Source: Clostridia bacterium
GTDB lineage: Bacteria; Bacillota; Clostridia; CAKSNL01; HGM11501
Direction of reading: 5' to 3'
Assembly: GCA_017411325.1 (NCBI GenBank)
Contig: JAFQQJ010000001.1
Coordinates: forward strand, 1-56,097
Length of the DNA: 56,097 bases
Below the pieces are notes generated by a model, which saw only the letters and a list, made by a program, of their open reading frames with translations, was not told where the DNA came from and ran no database searches. Below, piece by piece: positions 16,967-25,925 of this stretch (position 1 is its first letter; each line of letters starts with the position of its first letter). Made by a program: the position numbers and the translations under genes.

Positions 16967-17338
16967 ATGGCAGATTTAAATCAGATCTTAGATTCCATTA
17001 AGGAATTAAAGTTATTAGAAGTTGCTGAACTCGTTAAGATGATGGAAGAGGAGTTCGGTGTTAGCGCAGCAGCTGCAGTAGTAGCAGCAGCTCCCGGTGC
17101 AGCAGCAGGTGCAGCTGCAGAAGAAAAGACAGATTTCGACGTAGTTCTTACAGAAGCAGGTGCAAACAAGCTTGCTGTTGTTAAGCTCGTTAAGGAAATC
17201 ACAGGTCTTGGTCTTAAGGAAGCTAAGGACGCTGTTGACAACGCTCCTTCTACCCTTAAGGAAGGCATCGGCAAGGAAGATGCTGAAAAGTATAAGGCTC
17301 AGCTTGAAGAAGCTGGCGCAAAGGTTGAACTTAAGTAA
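16967..17338 (+). CDS. rplL: 50S ribosomal protein L7/L12
   Basis: A 123-aa L7/L12: N-terminal dimerisation helix ([21 protein letters not shown]), an alanine-rich hinge (about residues 34-52) and the C-terminal factor-binding domain with [20 protein letters not shown]. It recruits translation factors. It ends the ribosomal block and is followed by a strong terminator. Confidence 0.98.
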   Translation: MADLNQILDSIKELKLLEVAELVKMMEEEFGVSAAAAVVAAAPGAAAGAAAEEKTDFDVVLTEAGANKLAVVKLVKEITGLGLKEAKDAVDNAPSTLKEGIGKEDAEKYKAQLEEAGAKVELK

Positions 17339-17353
17339 TTTTGTTCACTCATT

Positions 17354-17385
17354 CTGCCCGACCGAACGGTCGGGCAGTTTTTTTA
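17354..17385 (+). terminator. Terminator of the ribosomal protein block
   Basis: Perfect stem CTGCCCGACC/GGTCGGGCAG with a GAAC loop and a T7 tail, just after rplL. Confidence 0.95.
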
Positions 17386-17438
17386 TGTTTAATTCAGAAG
17401 AAGTGTGTTAAAAATTTCACAAAAATGTAAAAAATATA

Positions 17439-17467
17439 TTGAAATGCAGTTTTTCTTATGTTATAAT
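17439..17467 (+). promoter_or_regulatory. Promoter of the membrane protein/GT2 pair
   Basis: TTGAAA (17439-17444), 17-bp spacer, TATAAT (17462-17467), 33 bp before the ATG at 17501. Confidence 0.7.
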
Positions 17468-17500
17468 TTAGAAAAGAAGATTTTTTTAGCGGAGATACGG

Positions 17501-18802
17501 ATGAAAACAATAGTTACAGAGCTTATAAAAAAGTTAATACTGTTTATACTGCTGCTTGGTTTTTTGTGGTTAGCTCTGGTGGCCGCTTGCACTATCCCAA
17601 ATGAAAAAATCAGAGAAAAAATGGAAAAAAGTGCACTTTATTATAAAAATACCGATGCATTCTCCTTTGAAAACGGGAAAAAGCTCAATGCCGTTTCCGA
17701 CAATTATGCCGACAGTATAGCTCTCAATTTAAGCTATAATATGGGGCGTGGGAATCCTTTTAAGGCATCACTTGACACGGCGTACTATTCAGGCGGAGAG
17801 GAAGGGCTTAACAGGGGGCTTTATCGCACCGTAAACGAGGAAATGCTGCCCGATACGGAATATACTCGTTACTGGCACGGAAATGCGATGATTATTCGCT
17901 TTATGCATCTTTTTACCGATATTTCGGGGATAAAAACGGCAGGAATAATAAAGGTAACTATTCTGCTTGCAATTACGCTTTTTATTCTTATCATAAGAAA
18001 AAATTATGTAACAGCATCATCGCTTTTTGTCAGCTCCATTCTTATTCATATATGGAATTTAAGGCTTTCCCTTGAGTATCAGAGCAGTTTTGTTATAGGT
18101 TTTCTTATGTGCATTCTGTTTCTTCAGGCAGAGCGGAAAAAGGAAAAAGCCTTATCCTATATGGCTCTTGCAGGCGGCATCCTTGTTGCGTTTTTCGATT
18201 TTTTGACAACGGAAACGGTGGCAATCTTACTCCCGCTTGTTCTTGTTACATCCGCAAGGCTGGAGGAAGGAAGACTTAATGATATAAAAAAATACCGGAA
18301 AACTCTTATAAACTGCGTCATATCCTATGCATCGGGATACGCCTTCACATTTATTTCAAAATGGGCTGTGGCGAGTGCTTTTACGGGCGTTGATAAGTTC
18401 ACCGAAGCATTTACGAAATCACAGGCGGTTTTTGAAAGAAGCGGAGAAACGTCGGATAATATATTTATCCGTATGATAAATGCAGTTGCGGCAAACCTTA
18501 CGGCTTTGGCAGGCGGAGAAAAGAGAATTGAATTTTCAAGGGTTTTTATATACATATTGATTATTTCATTGGTTGTGTTTTCACTTTTGTATCTTTGCGG
18601 AAAAAGGGAAAAAACAGCAGGAATTTATATACTGCCACTTTTAGGAGCAGTCGTAATTTTAAGGTATATGGTAATGCCCGGGCATTCCTATATGCATAAT
18701 TTTTTTACATACAGAGCACTTATCTCAACACTTACGGCAGTTTTTGCATCTGCGGGAATCTGCATAACTTTAAGGCGGGGGAAAAAGAATGGAAAGGCTT
18801 GA
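17501..18802 (+). CDS. Polytopic membrane protein, glycosyltransferase-associated
   Basis: A 433-aa protein. One N-terminal helix is followed by an outer loop of roughly 110 residues containing RYWHGNAMIIRF, then about nine further hydrophobic helices with short loops. The layout resembles GT-C-like or uncharacterised surface-polysaccharide membrane proteins, but I see no diagnostic motif. I use ATG 17501 after GCGGAGATACGG; the in-frame start at 17405 lies upstream of the promoter. Its 3' end overlaps the GT2 gene by 14 bp, so the two are translationally coupled and probably act together on lipid-linked or surface sugars. Confidence 0.75.
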   Translation: MKTIVTELIKKLILFILLLGFLWLALVAACTIPNEKIREKMEKSALYYKNTDAFSFENGKKLNAVSDNYADSIALNLSYNMGRGNPFKASLDTAYYSGGEEGLNRGLYRTVNEEMLPDTEYTRYWHGNAMIIRFMHLFTDISGIKTAGIIKVTILLAITLFILIIRKNYVTASSLFVSSILIHIWNLRLSLEYQSSFVIGFLMCILFLQAERKKEKALSYMALAGGILVAFFDFLTTETVAILLPLVLVTSARLEEGRLNDIKKYRKTLINCVISYASGYAFTFISKWAVASAFTGVDKFTEAFTKSQAVFERSGETSDNIFIRMINAVAANLTALAGGEKRIEFSRVFIYILIISLVVFSLLYLCGKREKTAGIYILPLLGAVVILRYMVMPGHSYMHNFFTYRALISTLTAVFASAGICITLRRGKKNGKA

Positions 18803-19469
18803 ATTTACCATACTGATGCCCTGCCTTAATGAGGAAAAATCCATAGGCTTTTGCATAAATGAGGCTAAAGAATATATAGAAAAAAACAGCCTTTCGGCAG
18901 AAATTTTAATTGCGGATAACAAAAGCAGCGATTCTTCAAGAGAAATTGCTGAAAGTCTTGGCGCAAGAGTGGTTATTTGTGAAGATGAGGGCTACGGAAA
19001 TACGCTTCGCAAAGGAATAAGAGAAGCAAAAGGAAAATACATAATAATGGGCGATTCCGACGGAAGCTATGATTTTTCCTATCTTTCGCCCTTCTGCGAA
19101 AAACTTCGTGAAGGCTATGACCTTGTAATGGGAAACCGCTTTACGGGAAAAATTGAAAAAGGCGCAATGCCGTTTTTGCACCGCATCGGAGTTCCTGCTC
19201 TTTCTCTTCTCGGAAGGCTTCGCTACGGCGTCAAAACAGGCGATTTTCATTCAGGGCTTCGGGGCTTTTTGAGAGAAGCGGCCATGGAAATGGAATTTAA
19301 GGCTACGGGAATGGAATTTGCTACCGAAATAATCGGAAAATTTGCAGAAAAAAACAAAAAAATGTGTGAAGTGCCAATAAATTTGCGGTGCGACAGACGG
19401 GAAGGGAAATCCCATATAAGAACATTCCGCGACGGATTAAGACACGTTTTTTTGATATTAAATAAGTAA
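18789..19469 (+). CDS. Family 2 glycosyltransferase
   Basis: A 226-aa GT-A fold enzyme: TILMPCLNEEKSIG at the N-terminus, ADNKSSDSS, then GDSDGSYDFSY holding the metal-binding DxD-like residues, and GNRFTGKIEKGAMP. The sequence looks like the dolichyl-phosphate/polyprenyl-phosphate sugar transferase subgroup, without C-terminal membrane helices. It probably charges a lipid carrier with a sugar for the membrane protein encoded upstream, with which it overlaps by 14 bp. The sugar is not predictable. Confidence 0.88.
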   Translation: MERLEFTILMPCLNEEKSIGFCINEAKEYIEKNSLSAEILIADNKSSDSSREIAESLGARVVICEDEGYGNTLRKGIREAKGKYIIMGDSDGSYDFSYLSPFCEKLREGYDLVMGNRFTGKIEKGAMPFLHRIGVPALSLLGRLRYGVKTGDFHSGLRGFLREAAMEMEFKATGMEFATEIIGKFAEKNKKMCEVPINLRCDRREGKSHIRTFRDGLRHVFLILNK

Positions 19470-19492
19470 TCAATTTAAAAGGAGGACACAAT

Positions 19493-21316
19493 ATGAAGAA
19501 AAAATTAAAGGGGCTCATTTCAATCTATCTTGCGGTGATTATGGCTTTATCTATGGCACTTTCAGCCATTGCAGCAAATCCCGCAATGCTCTATACAGGT
19601 GATGAGGCAATAGAAGTTAATGATAACAAAGCCCACAGCGAATTTGATGAAATCAATATAAATTTCAGTAAGAAGCTTGACAGACAGATAGACGTAACTG
19701 TTCCCGATAATCACGAGCATACCGGCTGGAAAATATGGGAAGCAAATGAATCCGGCGGTCTTAACTTCTACAACGAGCCCGACGAGGTTGATGTTGATTT
19801 TACGGTTACCGAAGATTATTATAATGAAATTGTTGACTTCGGTTATCTTTTTGTTATCGAGCCCGTGTTTACAGAAAAACACGACCATTCTTACATCTAT
19901 GAGGCAGACGGTGCGATAATTACTGAAAGCTATGACTGCGGTTGTACGGGACATACAGAAACTGCTGAAATTGCAGCTCCTGACGACCTCGTTTATAACG
20001 GAAAAGCGAAAAAGGCGACGGTTTCCTATTCCGACAACTGGCAGGGCGGAACTCTCGAAATTACCTATGATCCTTCCGATATTATAAATTGCGGAAGCAT
20101 AGAAGCAAGTATTGAAAAAGACGGGGAAGTTGCAAGTGTAACTTATGAAATTGCGGAAAAGCCCGTTGATGAAGAAATTGACCTTGCAAAGCCCAGAGCG
20201 AACAGGACTCCTGTGACAGCACTTGAAACAGATGAATACAATGCTACGGTTTCCTGGGAGCCTTTGGTGGATGAAAAGTTTGCTTATGAAACTGTTTATA
20301 CCGCAACCATCGAAATAACTGCAAAGACAAACTATACCACAGAGGGAGTGGAATTCACCGTTCCCGGGGCAGATGAGGTTACGCAGGCTGGCGATACCGT
20401 TACAGCGGTGTTCCCGGAAACAGGTAAAAAGCGTACCGGTAGTACCGGCGGAGATGCAGGGCCCAGAACCTACAATATTCAGTTTGAATCCAACGGCGGA
20501 AGCTATGTTAAAATTCAGAGCGTTGAAGAAGGCAAAAAGCTTATAGAGCCCGAAGAACCTACAAAGGAAGGCGCTGAATTTGCAGGCTGGTATAAAGATA
20601 CTGCTCTTACCGAAGAATATGATTTCGATGAAAAGGTAACAAATGGCTTCACTCTCTATGCTGCATGGACAACAGAAGACGAAAAGGAAGTATCTGATAA
20701 AGACAATGACAAAGAGAGCGCAGGCTCAACCGGCGGTGGAGACGACGAATGCGCAAGAAACATCGAGTGCCCCATCACTCCTTTCAAGGACGGAAATGCC
20801 AAGGCGTGGTATCACGACGGTGTTCACTATTGCCTTGACAAGGGCTATATGATAGGATATTCTGCTGATATGCTTCATCCTAATGATACGCTTACCCGTG
20901 CAATGATAATTACAATGCTCTGGAGAATCGAGGAAGAGCCTTCTTCGGATTACGAATTTAAGTTTACTGATGTTACCGAAGATACTTACTATTATATGCC
21001 TCTCAAGTGGGCGACAGAAAAAGGAATTGTAGCTGACGGTGAAAAGTTTGCTTCAGCAGGCGAAATCACAAGAGAAGAATTTGCCGTAATGCTTTATAAC
21101 TATGCAAAGTATAAGGGAATGGATATGACTGCGGGTGAAAACACCAACATTCTTTCCTATGAAGATTTTGATAAGATTTCAGAAGATGCAATTCCCGCAA
21201 TGCAGTTTGTAGCATCCACAAAAATTGTGATAGGTAAAACTTCTACCACGTTAAATCCCAAGGATACACTTACAAGAGCAGAATTTGCTGAAATGATATA
21301 CAGATTTTTAGGATAA
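19493..21316 (+). CDS. S-layer-homology domain surface protein with InlB-type repeat
   Basis: A 607-aa exported protein. It has a signal peptide (about residues 1-28, KLKGLISIYLAVIMALSMALSAIAA), a Glu/Asp-rich region of unknown fold (30-320) and one InlB B/Listeria-Bacteroides repeat (about 325-398: FESNGGSYV...AGWYKDT...TLYAAWT). An acidic Gly/Ser linker leads to three C-terminal SLH domains (about 422-607; LTRAMIITMLWRI, ITREEFAVMLYNYA, LTRAEFAEMIYRFLG). SLH domains bind pyruvylated wall polymer, so it is a surface protein, perhaps adhesive. It lies 23 bp after the GT2 gene and ends at a terminator. Confidence 0.9.
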   Translation: MKKKLKGLISIYLAVIMALSMALSAIAANPAMLYTGDEAIEVNDNKAHSEFDEININFSKKLDRQIDVTVPDNHEHTGWKIWEANESGGLNFYNEPDEVDVDFTVTEDYYNEIVDFGYLFVIEPVFTEKHDHSYIYEADGAIITESYDCGCTGHTETAEIAAPDDLVYNGKAKKATVSYSDNWQGGTLEITYDPSDIINCGSIEASIEKDGEVASVTYEIAEKPVDEEIDLAKPRANRTPVTALETDEYNATVSWEPLVDEKFAYETVYTATIEITAKTNYTTEGVEFTVPGADEVTQAGDTVTAVFPETGKKRTGSTGGDAGPRTYNIQFESNGGSYVKIQSVEEGKKLIEPEEPTKEGAEFAGWYKDTALTEEYDFDEKVTNGFTLYAAWTTEDEKEVSDKDNDKESAGSTGGGDDECARNIECPITPFKDGNAKAWYHDGVHYCLDKGYMIGYSADMLHPNDTLTRAMIITMLWRIEEEPSSDYEFKFTDVTEDTYYYMPLKWATEKGIVADGEKFASAGEITREEFAVMLYNYAKYKGMDMTAGENTNILSYEDFDKISEDAIPAMQFVASTKIVIGKTSTTLNPKDTLTRAEFAEMIYRFLG

Positions 21317-21319
21317 TAA

Positions 21320-21353
21320 AAACCCGGTTTTTGCTGAGGCAAGAACCGGGTTT
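21320..21353 (+). terminator. Terminator after the SLH protein gene
   Basis: Stem AAACCCGGTT.../...AACCGGGTTT with a GCTGAGGC-containing loop. The T tail is short, so termination strength is uncertain. Confidence 0.7.
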
Positions 21354-21388
21354 CTGCTGTTTATAATGTCAAATTGCGAAATAATATG

Positions 21389-21417
21389 TTGCAAAAGCTT
21401 ACAGAGTGTGCTATACT
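21389..21417 (+). promoter_or_regulatory. Promoter of a small membrane protein gene
   Basis: TTGCAA (21389-21394), 17-bp spacer, TATACT (21412-21417). Confidence 0.65.
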
Positions 21418-21477
21418 TTATGCGGCAGATAAATACATATCGTTTTTGGCTTTGATGTTGTAAAAGGAGAGGTTTTT

Positions 21478-22017
21478 ATGGAAAATACACAAACACCACA
21501 GGTAAATCCTTTGGTACAGAAGTATGCTGCGGCTCGTTCAAATTTGATTACAATGCTCGTATTAACAGTATTGAACATAGTTCTGCTTGTTGCAGATGCA
21601 AATTATATGCTGCTGTTTTCGGCTACAGTTCCTTATGCTGCCACAGTAATGGCTATGGAGTTCGGACTTTTTCCCGGTCTGGAAGGATATATGTACACAG
21701 CAATAGCAGTGGCTGTTGTATGTCTGGCTTTGTATCTTGTCTGCTGGCTGTTGAGTAAGAAAAATGTAATATGGATGATAGTGGCATTTGCTTTATTCAT
21801 ACTTGATACTGCTTATATGGCATATATTTATATTTCGGCAGGTGAGGCTTCGGGATTTCTTGACATTCTCATTCATGCATTAATTTTGTACTATCTCTTC
21901 GTAGGCGTAATATCAGGGATTAAACTTAAGAAACAGCTTGAAGAAGATGTTTCTGCAGAGGCAACCGTTACGGAAACAGATTCTGCGGATACTGATACTG
22001 TTGATACAGAGCAATAA
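21478..22017 (+). CDS. Four-helix membrane protein of unknown function
   Basis: A 179-aa protein with four predicted transmembrane helices (about residues 22-42, 72-95, 100-119 and 126-147). It has a short polar N-terminus and an acidic, Thr/Asp-rich C-terminal tail. I do not recognise the family. The gene has its own promoter and terminator (GAGTAACAG/CTGTTACTC, 22020-22050) and a clear AAAGGAGAGG site, so it is a stand-alone gene. Confidence 0.7.
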   Translation: MENTQTPQVNPLVQKYAAARSNLITMLVLTVLNIVLLVADANYMLLFSATVPYAATVMAMEFGLFPGLEGYMYTAIAVAVVCLALYLVCWLLSKKNVIWMIVAFALFILDTAYMAYIYISAGEASGFLDILIHALILYYLFVGVISGIKLKKQLEEDVSAEATVTETDSADTDTVDTEQ

Positions 22018-22050
22018 AAAAGAGTAACAGCAATGCTGTTACTCTTTTTC
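22018..22050 (+). terminator. Rho-independent terminator
   Basis: Stem AGAGTAACAGCA/TGCTGTTACTCT with a minimal loop and a TTTTTC tail. Confidence 0.9.
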
Positions 22051-22076
22051 GTAAAATGAAAAAAGGGCTATGCAAT

Positions 22077-22106
22077 TTGACAAATGGCAATAATATATGG
22101 TAAAAT
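22077..22106 (+). promoter_or_regulatory. Promoter of the 22152-25888 gene run
   Basis: TTGACA (22077-22082), 18-bp spacer, TAAAAT (22101-22106). The following genes run to the terminator at about 25884. Confidence 0.65.
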
Positions 22107-22151
22107 TATATAAGGTGGGTATTTTGGCTGAAGCAAAAGGAGAGTGGCGGA

Positions 22152-22712
22152 ATGGAGCTTAATATTTTGGGCATATATCTTATCGGTATGTTAATTGTCT
22201 TATCTCTTGCAATTATTGCCGGGACAGTTTTTATTATCATAAAGGCGATAAAGGCAAAAACCACAGGTAGCAGAATGGTGCTGCTTTCTATATTTCCCGC
22301 TCTTGTAATTCAGGCACTTTCCTGGATTTTCAATATCGGGTGGATGAGATTTGGTCTTACCTTCTCGGGTTATCCCTTCATTCACGCCGTACTTTTTATA
22401 ATTGCAAGTATTATAGCATCACCTTATTGGGATAAATCAAAGAAAATAAGGATAATGAATGTTCTGTTTTTTGTTTCCTATATTATGACATATATTTTTC
22501 TTCCGGATGTATCCGATGACGGGACGTGGTATTTTCTGTTTTTCAGTGTAAGGAGCAACTGGCTTTCGCTTATTGCAGGAGTAATTGCTTCTGTTTCGGC
22601 AACAGGGAATTTTGTGCTGTTCATACTTCAGCTTGTCGGGATAGGAGAACTCAAGTCGGAAGAAAGCAGAAAAGTTCAGTCTATACATACTGAAAACAGC
22701 ATTGAAGAATGA
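22152..22712 (+). CDS. Membrane protein of unknown function
   Basis: A 186-aa protein with about five hydrophobic segments (residues 5-28, 42-60, 75-90, 98-118 and 132-162) and a short polar C-terminal tail ending HTENSIEE. The family is not recognised. AGGAGAG precedes the ATG. Its end overlaps an ATG at 22709, so it is likely co-transcribed with the L-serine dehydratase gene. Confidence 0.68.
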   Translation: MELNILGIYLIGMLIVLSLAIIAGTVFIIIKAIKAKTTGSRMVLLSIFPALVIQALSWIFNIGWMRFGLTFSGYPFIHAVLFIIASIIASPYWDKSKKIRIMNVLFFVSYIMTYIFLPDVSDDGTWYFLFFSVRSNWLSLIAGVIASVSATGNFVLFILQLVGIGELKSEESRKVQSIHTENSIEE

Positions 22713-22744
22713 CGGATAACTATCAGATCGAAAGAGGGACAGCT

Positions 22745-23983
22745 ATGAAAGATGCTTTTGAAAAGAAAAATGAAAATATCCGCGGGATGGAATCGCTCCG
22801 CGAGCTTTATAAGGTGGGGAGAGGCCCATCAAGCTCCCATACAATAGGACCTGAGCGTGCCTGCAGAAAAATGGCAGAAAAATATTCCGATGCAGACAGC
22901 TTTAAGGCTGTTTTGTACGGTTCTCTTGCAAAAACGGGAAAAGGACACTGTACGGATGAGGTTATCAAAAAGACCTTTTTGCCAAAAGAATGTGCTGTTG
23001 AGTTTAATCTTACGGAAGCGGATTTGCCCCATCCCAATACAATGGATATTTTTGCATTAAAGGACGATGAAATAATCGGAAAAGCCCGCATTTTAAGCGT
23101 TGGCGGCGGAAGCATTGTCTTTGACGGAAAAGAAGAGAGCCGCCCTGAAAGAATATATAAACACACGAAGTTTTCAGACATTGCAGAATATTGCGATAAG
23201 GAAAATATCGAGCTCTGGGAATATGTATTTTCCGTGGAGGACGAAGAGTTTTACGACTATTTAACCTGTATATGGGAGACGATGAAAAACTCAATAAAGA
23301 GAGGTCTTGCCGATGAAGGAGTTCTTCCTGGCGGACTTGATGTTCATAAAAAGGCGAAGACTCTTTTCTTAAGTCAGCACGTTGATGAAAGCAGTGAAAC
23401 AAGAGAAAACCGTATGGTATGCGCCTATGCCTTCGCTGTGGGAGAGCAGAATGCCTCGGGTGAAATAATTGTAACTGCACCTACCTGCGGAGCGGCGGGC
23501 GTGCTTCCGTCAGTTTTGTATTATGAGCAGAAAAAGCACCGCTTTTCGGATGATGCGATAATAAAGGCTCTTGCAACGGCAGGACTTATCGGGAATATCA
23601 TTAAGACCAACGCCTCCATTTCAGGAGCGGAGTGCGGCTGTCAGGCGGAAATAGGAAGTGCCTGCGCCATGGCAAGTGCAGCTCTTGCATCGCTGTTCTC
23701 ACTTTCAACAGATAAGATAGAGTATGCCGCTGAAATTGCCATAGAGCATCATTTGGGGCTTACCTGCGATCCTATATGCGGGCTTGTGCAGATTCCCTGC
23801 ATCGAGCGTAATGCCGTTGCGGCAATGAGAGCCATAAATGCGGTCAATCTTTCGAGCTTTTTATGGAATACAAGAAAAATTTCCTTTGACAAGGTGGTAG
23901 AAACCATGAGAGAAACCGGGCTTGATATGCATTCGGCATACAAGGAAACCTCGGAGGGCGGGCTTGCCAGGATTGATGTGTGA
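22745..23983 (+). CDS. sdaA: L-serine ammonia-lyase, iron-sulfur dependent, single chain
   Basis: A 412-aa L-serine dehydratase converting serine to pyruvate and ammonia. The N-terminal beta domain has GRGPSSSHTIGPERA (about residue 27) and GGGSIVFDGKEE. The alpha part has GGLDVHKKAKTLF, TAPTCGAAGVLPSVLYY (about 246), SGAECGCQAEIGSACAMA (about 297) and CDPICGLVQIPCIERNA (about 341). The cysteines supply the oxygen-sensitive [4Fe-4S] cluster. I start at ATG 22745 with GAGGG upstream; an overlapping ATG at 22709 would add 12 residues. Confidence 0.94.
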   Translation: MKDAFEKKNENIRGMESLRELYKVGRGPSSSHTIGPERACRKMAEKYSDADSFKAVLYGSLAKTGKGHCTDEVIKKTFLPKECAVEFNLTEADLPHPNTMDIFALKDDEIIGKARILSVGGGSIVFDGKEESRPERIYKHTKFSDIAEYCDKENIELWEYVFSVEDEEFYDYLTCIWETMKNSIKRGLADEGVLPGGLDVHKKAKTLFLSQHVDESSETRENRMVCAYAFAVGEQNASGEIIVTAPTCGAAGVLPSVLYYEQKKHRFSDDAIIKALATAGLIGNIIKTNASISGAECGCQAEIGSACAMASAALASLFSLSTDKIEYAAEIAIEHHLGLTCDPICGLVQIPCIERNAVAAMRAINAVNLSSFLWNTRKISFDKVVETMRETGLDMHSAYKETSEGGLARIDV

Positions 23984-23993
23984 GGAGGCAAAT

Positions 23994-24632
23994 ATGACAA
24001 CTTTTGTTATAATAAGGCACGGATTAAGTGTGACAAATAAGGGAAGCAGGTTTACAGGACAGCTGGATGTGCCTCTTGCTGAGGAGGGAGTTATTCAGGC
24101 GAAGGAAACCGGACGCTACATAAAGGAAAACTTTAAAATTGATTCGGTATATTCGAGCGACCTTTGCCGTGCAGTGGAAACTGCACGGCCCGCCGCAGAA
24201 GCCTTTGGACTTTCTATAAAAAAAAGAGCGGACTTAAGGGAACTTAATGTGGGCTTATGGCAGGGAAGGACACTTTCGGATATTGAAAAGGAAGAGCCGG
24301 AAGCATACGGAAGGTGGATAAGGGATATATCTTCCTTTGGCTTTCCTGGCGGTGAAAGTCATAAGGATATGGCGATACGCGCGAAAAAAGCCTTTGATGA
24401 AATGGCCGGAGAGAATGAAGGAAAAACAGTCCTTGTTGCAACCCACGGCGGACTTATCAGAAATATTCTCTGCACATTTACAGATAAAGGTATTAAAGGC
24501 ATAAAAGATACACCGAGGCTTTTAAATGCTTCTGTTACGGTGATGAAATACGATAAAGGAAAAGTCGAATTTGTTTCTGTGGGAAAAACCGACCACCTTA
24601 CAGAGAGTGCAGACAATATAAAAGGAGAATGA
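23994..24632 (+). CDS. Histidine phosphatase family protein
   Basis: A 212-aa phosphoglycerate-mutase-like phosphatase. The RHG motif (IIRHGLSVTN) gives the catalytic His. YSSDLCRAVETA follows, then RELNVGLWQGRT, and the second His is in VATHGGLIRNIL. It resembles CobC/PhoE-type broad phosphatases; no corrin genes are nearby, so the substrate is open. ATG 23994 follows GAGGAGG; the longer in-frame start at 23922 would overlap sdaA and is rejected. It is 10 bp from sdaA. Confidence 0.9.
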   Translation: MTTFVIIRHGLSVTNKGSRFTGQLDVPLAEEGVIQAKETGRYIKENFKIDSVYSSDLCRAVETARPAAEAFGLSIKKRADLRELNVGLWQGRTLSDIEKEEPEAYGRWIRDISSFGFPGGESHKDMAIRAKKAFDEMAGENEGKTVLVATHGGLIRNILCTFTDKGIKGIKDTPRLLNASVTVMKYDKGKVEFVSVGKTDHLTESADNIKGE

Positions 24633-24634
24633 TT

Positions 24635-25888
24635 ATGACTAAAGAATATTTTCCCGACGGCACGGAAATTTCTTCATGGTTTTACGATGCAAAAATCCCA
24701 TCGCTTGCTGAGATGGGAAAGGTTTATAAAATTACGGATTACGGAATTTTAAACGACGGATGTGTGCAGACCGAAAAGCTTCAGAAGCTTATTGATACGG
24801 TGCATTCCGAAGGCGGAGGAGTAATCTATGTCCCCGGCGGAATATTTAAGACCGGCGCACTCTTTTTTAAGCAGGGCGTAAACCTTTACATTGAAAAAGG
24901 CGGGGTTTTAATGGGAAGCGACGATATATCGGATTATCCGCTTACGGAAACAAGAATCGAGGGCGAAAGCTGCATATATTATCCTGCATTGATAAATGCA
25001 GATAATGTTGACGGATTTGTGATTTCAGGTGAAGGTGTAATTGACGGAAACGGACTTAAAAGCTGGAAAGCCTTCTGGCAGAGGCTTAAGTGGAATCCGA
25101 AAGCCACCAACAAGGATGAACAGCGCCCGAGGCTCCTTTTTATCTCCAACAGCAAAAATGTAATTATTTCAAATCTTACTCTTCAGAACTCACATTTCTG
25201 GACAACTCATATATATAAGTGCAGCTTTGTTAAGTACCTGAATTTAAGAATTTTCTCACCCGCAGCACCCGTAAAGGCCCCCAGCACCGATGCCATTGAT
25301 ATCGATGTCTGCACGGATGTATTGGTTAAAAACTGCTATATGGAGGTAAACGACGATTCTGTTGTGCTAAAGGGCGGAAAAGGACCTTGGGCAGATGAAG
25401 CACCGGAAAACGGCTCGAATGAGCGCATAATAGTTGAGGATTCGGAATACGGCTTCTGCCACGGATGCTTAACCTGCGGCTCTGAATCGGTTCATAACAG
25501 AAACATCATTTTACGGAGAGTAAAGGTTCGCAGGGGCAACAATCTTTTGTGGCTTAAAATGCGCCCAGATACGCCACAGAAGTATGAATATATCAGGGTT
25601 GAGGATATAGAAGGCAGGGTTTCGAGCTTTATCAACATCAATCCCTGGACGCAGTTTTTCGACCTTAAGGGAAGAAGCGATATTCCCCTTTCTTACGCCG
25701 AAAACATTACCATGAAAAATATTGACATTGACTGTGACATCTATTTTAATGTAAAGGGAGACGAAAGCCAGTATCACCTTTCTGACTTCACCTTTGAAAA
25801 TATAAAGGTGAGGGCAAAGGAAGACAGGTTTGCGGAAGGCGTTGTTAAAAATATGAAATGCATTGATGTAAATGTGGAATTAAAATAA
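24635..25888 (+). CDS. Glycoside hydrolase family 28 (polygalacturonase-like)
   Basis: A 417-aa right-handed beta-helix protein of GH28. Family signatures are present in modified form: STDAIDIDVC for the NTDG motif, EVNDDSVVLKGG for the DD motif, FCHGCLTCGSE for GHG, and NNLLWLKM for the RIK region. No signal peptide is seen, so it would act in the cytoplasm on imported pectic oligomers or another galacturonide/rhamnoside. ATG 24635 lies 7 nt from AAAGGAG; an ATG at 24629 overlaps the upstream stop and is only 1 nt away. Confidence 0.88.
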   Translation: MTKEYFPDGTEISSWFYDAKIPSLAEMGKVYKITDYGILNDGCVQTEKLQKLIDTVHSEGGGVIYVPGGIFKTGALFFKQGVNLYIEKGGVLMGSDDISDYPLTETRIEGESCIYYPALINADNVDGFVISGEGVIDGNGLKSWKAFWQRLKWNPKATNKDEQRPRLLFISNSKNVIISNLTLQNSHFWTTHIYKCSFVKYLNLRIFSPAAPVKAPSTDAIDIDVCTDVLVKNCYMEVNDDSVVLKGGKGPWADEAPENGSNERIIVEDSEYGFCHGCLTCGSESVHNRNIILRRVKVRRGNNLLWLKMRPDTPQKYEYIRVEDIEGRVSSFININPWTQFFDLKGRSDIPLSYAENITMKNIDIDCDIYFNVKGDESQYHLSDFTFENIKVRAKEDRFAEGVVKNMKCIDVNVELK

Positions 25889-25925
25889 ATAAATCGCTGA
25901 GGCATTGCCTCAGCGATTTATTTAT
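25884..25925. terminator. Bidirectional terminator
   Basis: Long stem AAATAAATCGCTGAGG/CCTCAGCGATTTATTT with a CATTG loop, shared by the convergent GH28 and signal peptidase genes. Confidence 0.92.
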
